Assembly (NCBI RefSeq): GCF_015864665.1
Contig: NZ_JADYWU010000001.1
Location: forward strand, 372,001-436,000
Direction of reading: 5' to 3'
From: Salinibacterium sp. SWN167
GTDB lineage: Bacteria; Actinomycetota; Actinomycetes; Actinomycetales; Microbacteriaceae
Length of the DNA stretch: 64,000 nt
How positions within the stretch are numbered: the first letter of the stretch is position 1; every line of letters begins with the position of its first letter. Position numbers and translations under genes: made by a program. Positions 62,104 through 64,000 of the stretch are shown here, piece by piece. A model generated the notes under the pieces. That model was not told where the DNA came from, searched no databases, and saw only the letters and a program-made list of their open reading frames with translations.

Positions 62104-62367
62104 CTACTCGAGCGTTTTTTCAGCGGGCTTCTGAGCGTTCATCTGCACGACGCCGGCGAGGGTTACGAACACTGCAATGCCGACGGCGAGCATCGCGACT
62201 GTGAGCACCGCGGCGTCGGCGGGCAGCATGGCGCACGCGGACGGGGTGTCGTCATAGTCGCAAGTGCGCCACGGCTGGAGCAGATAAATCACGGATGTGA
62301 TCGAGCCGATCACGATGATCGCGATTCCCGTAAGGAAGAGCCTCAGCCCTCGTCGTTTGATCTTCAC
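62104..62367 (-). CDS. Small two-span membrane protein
   Basis: The 87-residue protein has a basic N-terminus (KIKRRG), two hydrophobic spans (about 9-29 and 49-72), and between them a loop with two cysteines (WRTCDYDDTPSACAM). GTG start at 62367 fits a TAGGGT element six bases upstream (62379-62374), so it is probably leaderless. No family recognised. It lies 73 bases downstream of the next membrane-protein gene on the same strand. Confidence 0.6.
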   Translation of the reverse strand: MKIKRRGLRLFLTGIAIIVIGSITSVIYLLQPWRTCDYDDTPSACAMLPADAAVLTVAMLAVGIAVFVTLAGVVQMNAQKPAEKTLE

Positions 62368-62373
62368 CACCTC

Positions 62374-62379
62374 ACCCTA
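62374..62379 (-). promoter_or_regulatory. -10 element TAGGGT of a leaderless promoter
   Basis: TAGGGT on the minus strand is followed by six bases and GTG at 62367. Confidence 0.4.
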
Positions 62380-62440
62380 CGGCGCAATGATGAAAATGTC
62401 TCGAAAATTAATGCCCACGCGGCCAGGGTGGCCAGCGCGG

Positions 62441-62689
62441 CTATTCGGGGATCTCGTCGGGCGGTCTCTGGCCAGCGCTAACGGCCAGGGCTATGAGCGC
62501 AACCGCTGAAATGGCGAAGACGGCGAATCCCGCAACGGTCGCACCGGCGACCCAGTCCGCAGCCCTGGTCGGGTCCAGTCCTTGCTCTTCGCGAAGCCGA
62601 TAGTTCACGCCTTCGATCACGGTGAGCGCGACCGCGGTGATGAGTCCGAGGCCACCCACCACGGAAAACCAGACGATGGCGCGCTTCAC
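62441..62689 (-). CDS. Small two-span membrane protein
   Basis: The 82-residue protein has two hydrophobic spans (about 5-24 and 48-70) and a charged loop (NYRLREEQGLDPTRAADW). The GTG start overlaps the stop of the acetyltransferase gene (GTGA), so the two are translationally coupled. No family recognised. Confidence 0.6.
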   Translation of the reverse strand: MKRAIVWFSVVGGLGLITAVALTVIEGVNYRLREEQGLDPTRAADWVAGATVAGFAVFAISAVALIALAVSAGQRPPDEIPE

Positions 62690-63276
62690 TGAGTGACACC
62701 CTCAGGAGCTAAAGTCGTCGCGTCGTTCGGTTCCGGATGTTGCTCGGTCGACGCAAGCGTCTTCTCAAGAACCTCGAACCGCAGGTCGTCCCGCTGGGGG
62801 ATCCCGAACCGCTCTTCGCCGTAGGGAAAAGGCTTCGTGATGCCGGTGCGCACGTACCCGCGGCGTTCATAGAACGCGATGAGCTCTTCGCGCACATCGA
62901 TCACCGTCATCTGCATCACGCTCACTCCCCACTCGCGGGCGGCGAACACTTCGGCCTCCGCGAGTACCAGCTTGCCGACCCCGCCGCCTTGCTGATTCGG
63001 GTCGACGGAGAACATCCCGAAGTACCCCGTGCCGTGGTCGTCGGCAACGTGGGCGCAGGCCACGAGCTGGTCGTCACGCTCGGCGAGCAGGATGCTCGAC
63101 CGCGGCCGAGCGAGGTCGGCTTCCAGCGCTGCGGCATCCAAGCGTGCACCCTCAATCAGGTCAGCTTCGCTCGTCCACCCGGCCCGGCTCTCTTCGCCGC
63201 GGTACGCCGCAGTGACGAGCGTCAGCAGTGCCGGGATGTCGTCGCGGGTAGCCGTGCGAAAGTTCAGGGTACTCAT
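62686..63276 (-). CDS. GNAT-family N-acetyltransferase
   Basis: The 196-residue protein has the GNAT acetyl-CoA motif QQGGGVGKLVLAEAEVFA (near residue 90-107) and FYERRGYVRTGITKPFPYG. The unusually conserved FPYGEERFG segment near residue 160 is typical of a subgroup of GNAT proteins with this C-terminus. Substrate unknown. A TAGGAT element six bases before the ATG indicates a leaderless promoter. A small membrane protein gene is coupled behind it. Confidence 0.85.
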   Translation of the reverse strand: MSTLNFRTATRDDIPALLTLVTAAYRGEESRAGWTSEADLIEGARLDAAALEADLARPRSSILLAERDDQLVACAHVADDHGTGYFGMFSVDPNQQGGGVGKLVLAEAEVFAAREWGVSVMQMTVIDVREELIAFYERRGYVRTGITKPFPYGEERFGIPQRDDLRFEVLEKTLASTEQHPEPNDATTLAPEGVTQ

Positions 63277-63282
63277 CCCAGC

Positions 63283-63288
63283 ATCCTA
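63283..63288 (-). promoter_or_regulatory. -10 element TAGGAT of a leaderless promoter
   Basis: TAGGAT on the minus strand is followed by six bases and the ATG at 63276. Confidence 0.5.
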
Positions 63289-63327
63289 GGCGCGGTCATC
63301 GGCGGTGGAGGTTGGCTGACTGCGCCA

Positions 63328-63660
63328 TCATTGCTGGGCGGGTCGCACTTCCATCGTCTCGGTGTCGCCGCTGGGGATGAAGAGTTCTTGATCTGAGCAG
63401 ATGGGGCCAGCAATCGTTTCCGTCGCGCCCGACGCGAACGTGGCGCGCACATCATCCGGAATACAGTCGACGCCGAGAAGGACCGTTTCGCCTTCTGCCG
63501 CGATAACGAGTTCTTCCGTGCCGGTAGTGATGATCACCTCGTTCGAGCTTTCATTGAGGATGGAGATGCCCTCGCTGCCTCCACTACTGCACGCAGTCAA
63601 GACTGCTGTCGTAGCCAGAAGCACTAGCGCGGCCGGGGCCAACCGTGTGCGGTTCCTCAT
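63328..63660 (-). CDS. Small hypothetical lipoprotein
   Basis: The 110-residue protein has a lipoprotein signal with lipobox LTAC and a short beta-rich domain (SILNESSNEVIITTGTEELVIAAEGE pattern). Two cysteines (DCIP, PICSD) may form a disulfide. The ATG overlaps the stop of the gene at 63657 (ATGA), so the two are likely cotranscribed. No family recognised. Confidence 0.65.
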   Translation of the reverse strand: MRNRTRLAPAALVLLATTAVLTACSSGGSEGISILNESSNEVIITTGTEELVIAAEGETVLLGVDCIPDDVRATFASGATETIAGPICSDQELFIPSGDTETMEVRPAQQ

Positions 63661-64000
63661 GAGTCTCGTTTCGGCTGGTCATGCGTTGCGAATTCCGCGG
63701 TGATGAAGGGAAGGTGCTGGCGGGGGAAGACCGCAGTGACAACACCACCGCTCGGGAGGGTGGCCCCCACGGCGTAAATGAGCGGATCGGGCGCGACCTC
63801 AACGCCATCCACTATTCGTCCATCGATAACCACGGTGGTTGGTCGAGTGATTCTTCGTTCTGGCATCGGAGCGCGTCGCTCGCCGTGCTGCTCATCAAGC
63901 CCAAGCTCTTTCTGGAACTGATTCATCAGGATGTAATTGGCGTGTTGGGTGAGGAGGGCGCCGACATCGGTGACCTCCGATTCATCACGGTGCCAATGCG
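63657..64000 (-). CDS. Unrecognised protein, N-terminal end cut by window edge
   Basis: The frame is open to the window end with no stop. The visible 114 residues read on from HWHRDESEVTDVG and LLTQHANYILMNQFQKELG, through ERRITRPTTVVIDGRIVDGVEVAPDP, to a C-terminus FATHDQPKRDS. An internal ATG at 63926 exists, but the sequence upstream of it looks coding, so the true start lies outside the window. I do not recognise the family. It is coupled to the lipoprotein gene behind it. Confidence 0.6.
   Translation of the reverse strand, partial: HWHRDESEVTDVGALLTQHANYILMNQFQKELGLDEQHGERRAPMPERRITRPTTVVIDGRIVDGVEVAPDPLIYAVGATLPSGGVVTAVFPRQHLPFITAEFATHDQPKRDS

Overview
The window looks like chromosomal DNA of a high-G+C actinobacterium, most likely of the Microbacteriaceae type. 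This rests on a C50-carotenoid operon with heterodimeric lycopene cyclase subunits and lycopene elongase, an HspR/HAIR-controlled dnaK operon, a mycobacterial-type bifunctional dCTP deaminase, many leaderless promoters, and visible enrichment of the word GGATGC/GCATCC. The species cannot be named from the sequence. No rRNA, tRNA, insertion sequence, prophage or CRISPR array was seen. Both edges cut genes: a disulfide oxidoreductase on the left and an unrecognised protein on the right.

Layout. 1-4.3 kb: redox enzymes, a Crp-type regulator and two tandem paralogous lipoproteins. 4.4-10.5 kb: a substrate-import and oxidation module made of a NitT/TauT-type ABC transporter, a two-component FMN-dependent monooxygenase, a PadR regulator, a flavin reductase and a stand-alone riboflavin kinase; the promoters of both halves share two sequence boxes. 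10.5-11.9 kb: dcd and a third member of the lipoprotein family. 11.9-16.5 kb: idi and the operon crtB-crtI-crtYe-crtYf-crtEb, without crtE. 16.5-19.8 kb: dTDP-rhamnose genes rmlA-rmlB-rmlCD, the last a fusion. 19.9-22.7 kb: a MarR regulator, a PEP mutase/isocitrate lyase-superfamily enzyme and an Atg22-like MFS transporter.

23.2-38.0 kb holds two tandem paralogous giant surface proteins of about 2,420 residues. Each has a signal peptide, DUF11-like repeats, eight SdrD-B-like domains and an LAFTG sorting signal, and they have related upstream hairpins and strong terminators. 38.1-43.0 kb is dnaK-grpE-dnaJ-hspR plus a DUF2071 gene, preceded by two HAIR operators.

43.3-52.2 kb is a catabolic and transport cluster: C-N hydrolase, dihydropyrimidinase/hydantoinase, LLM flavin enzyme, a two-permease ABC importer and a class III aminotransferase. 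It resembles a reductive pyrimidine or hydantoin pathway with an LLM enzyme and no classical dihydropyrimidine dehydrogenase in view. 52.3-53.5 kb: a small Met/Cys-rich membrane protein and a DUF305 lipoprotein. 53.5-54.2 kb: a VapBC toxin-antitoxin pair. 54.2-60.1 kb: a polyamine-type ABC transporter (potA-D order ATPase, binding protein, two permeases) divergent from a GntR/FCD regulator and a cache-domain protein. 60.2-64.0 kb: acetyltransferases, an FMN reductase/MarR pair, and small membrane and lipoprotein genes.
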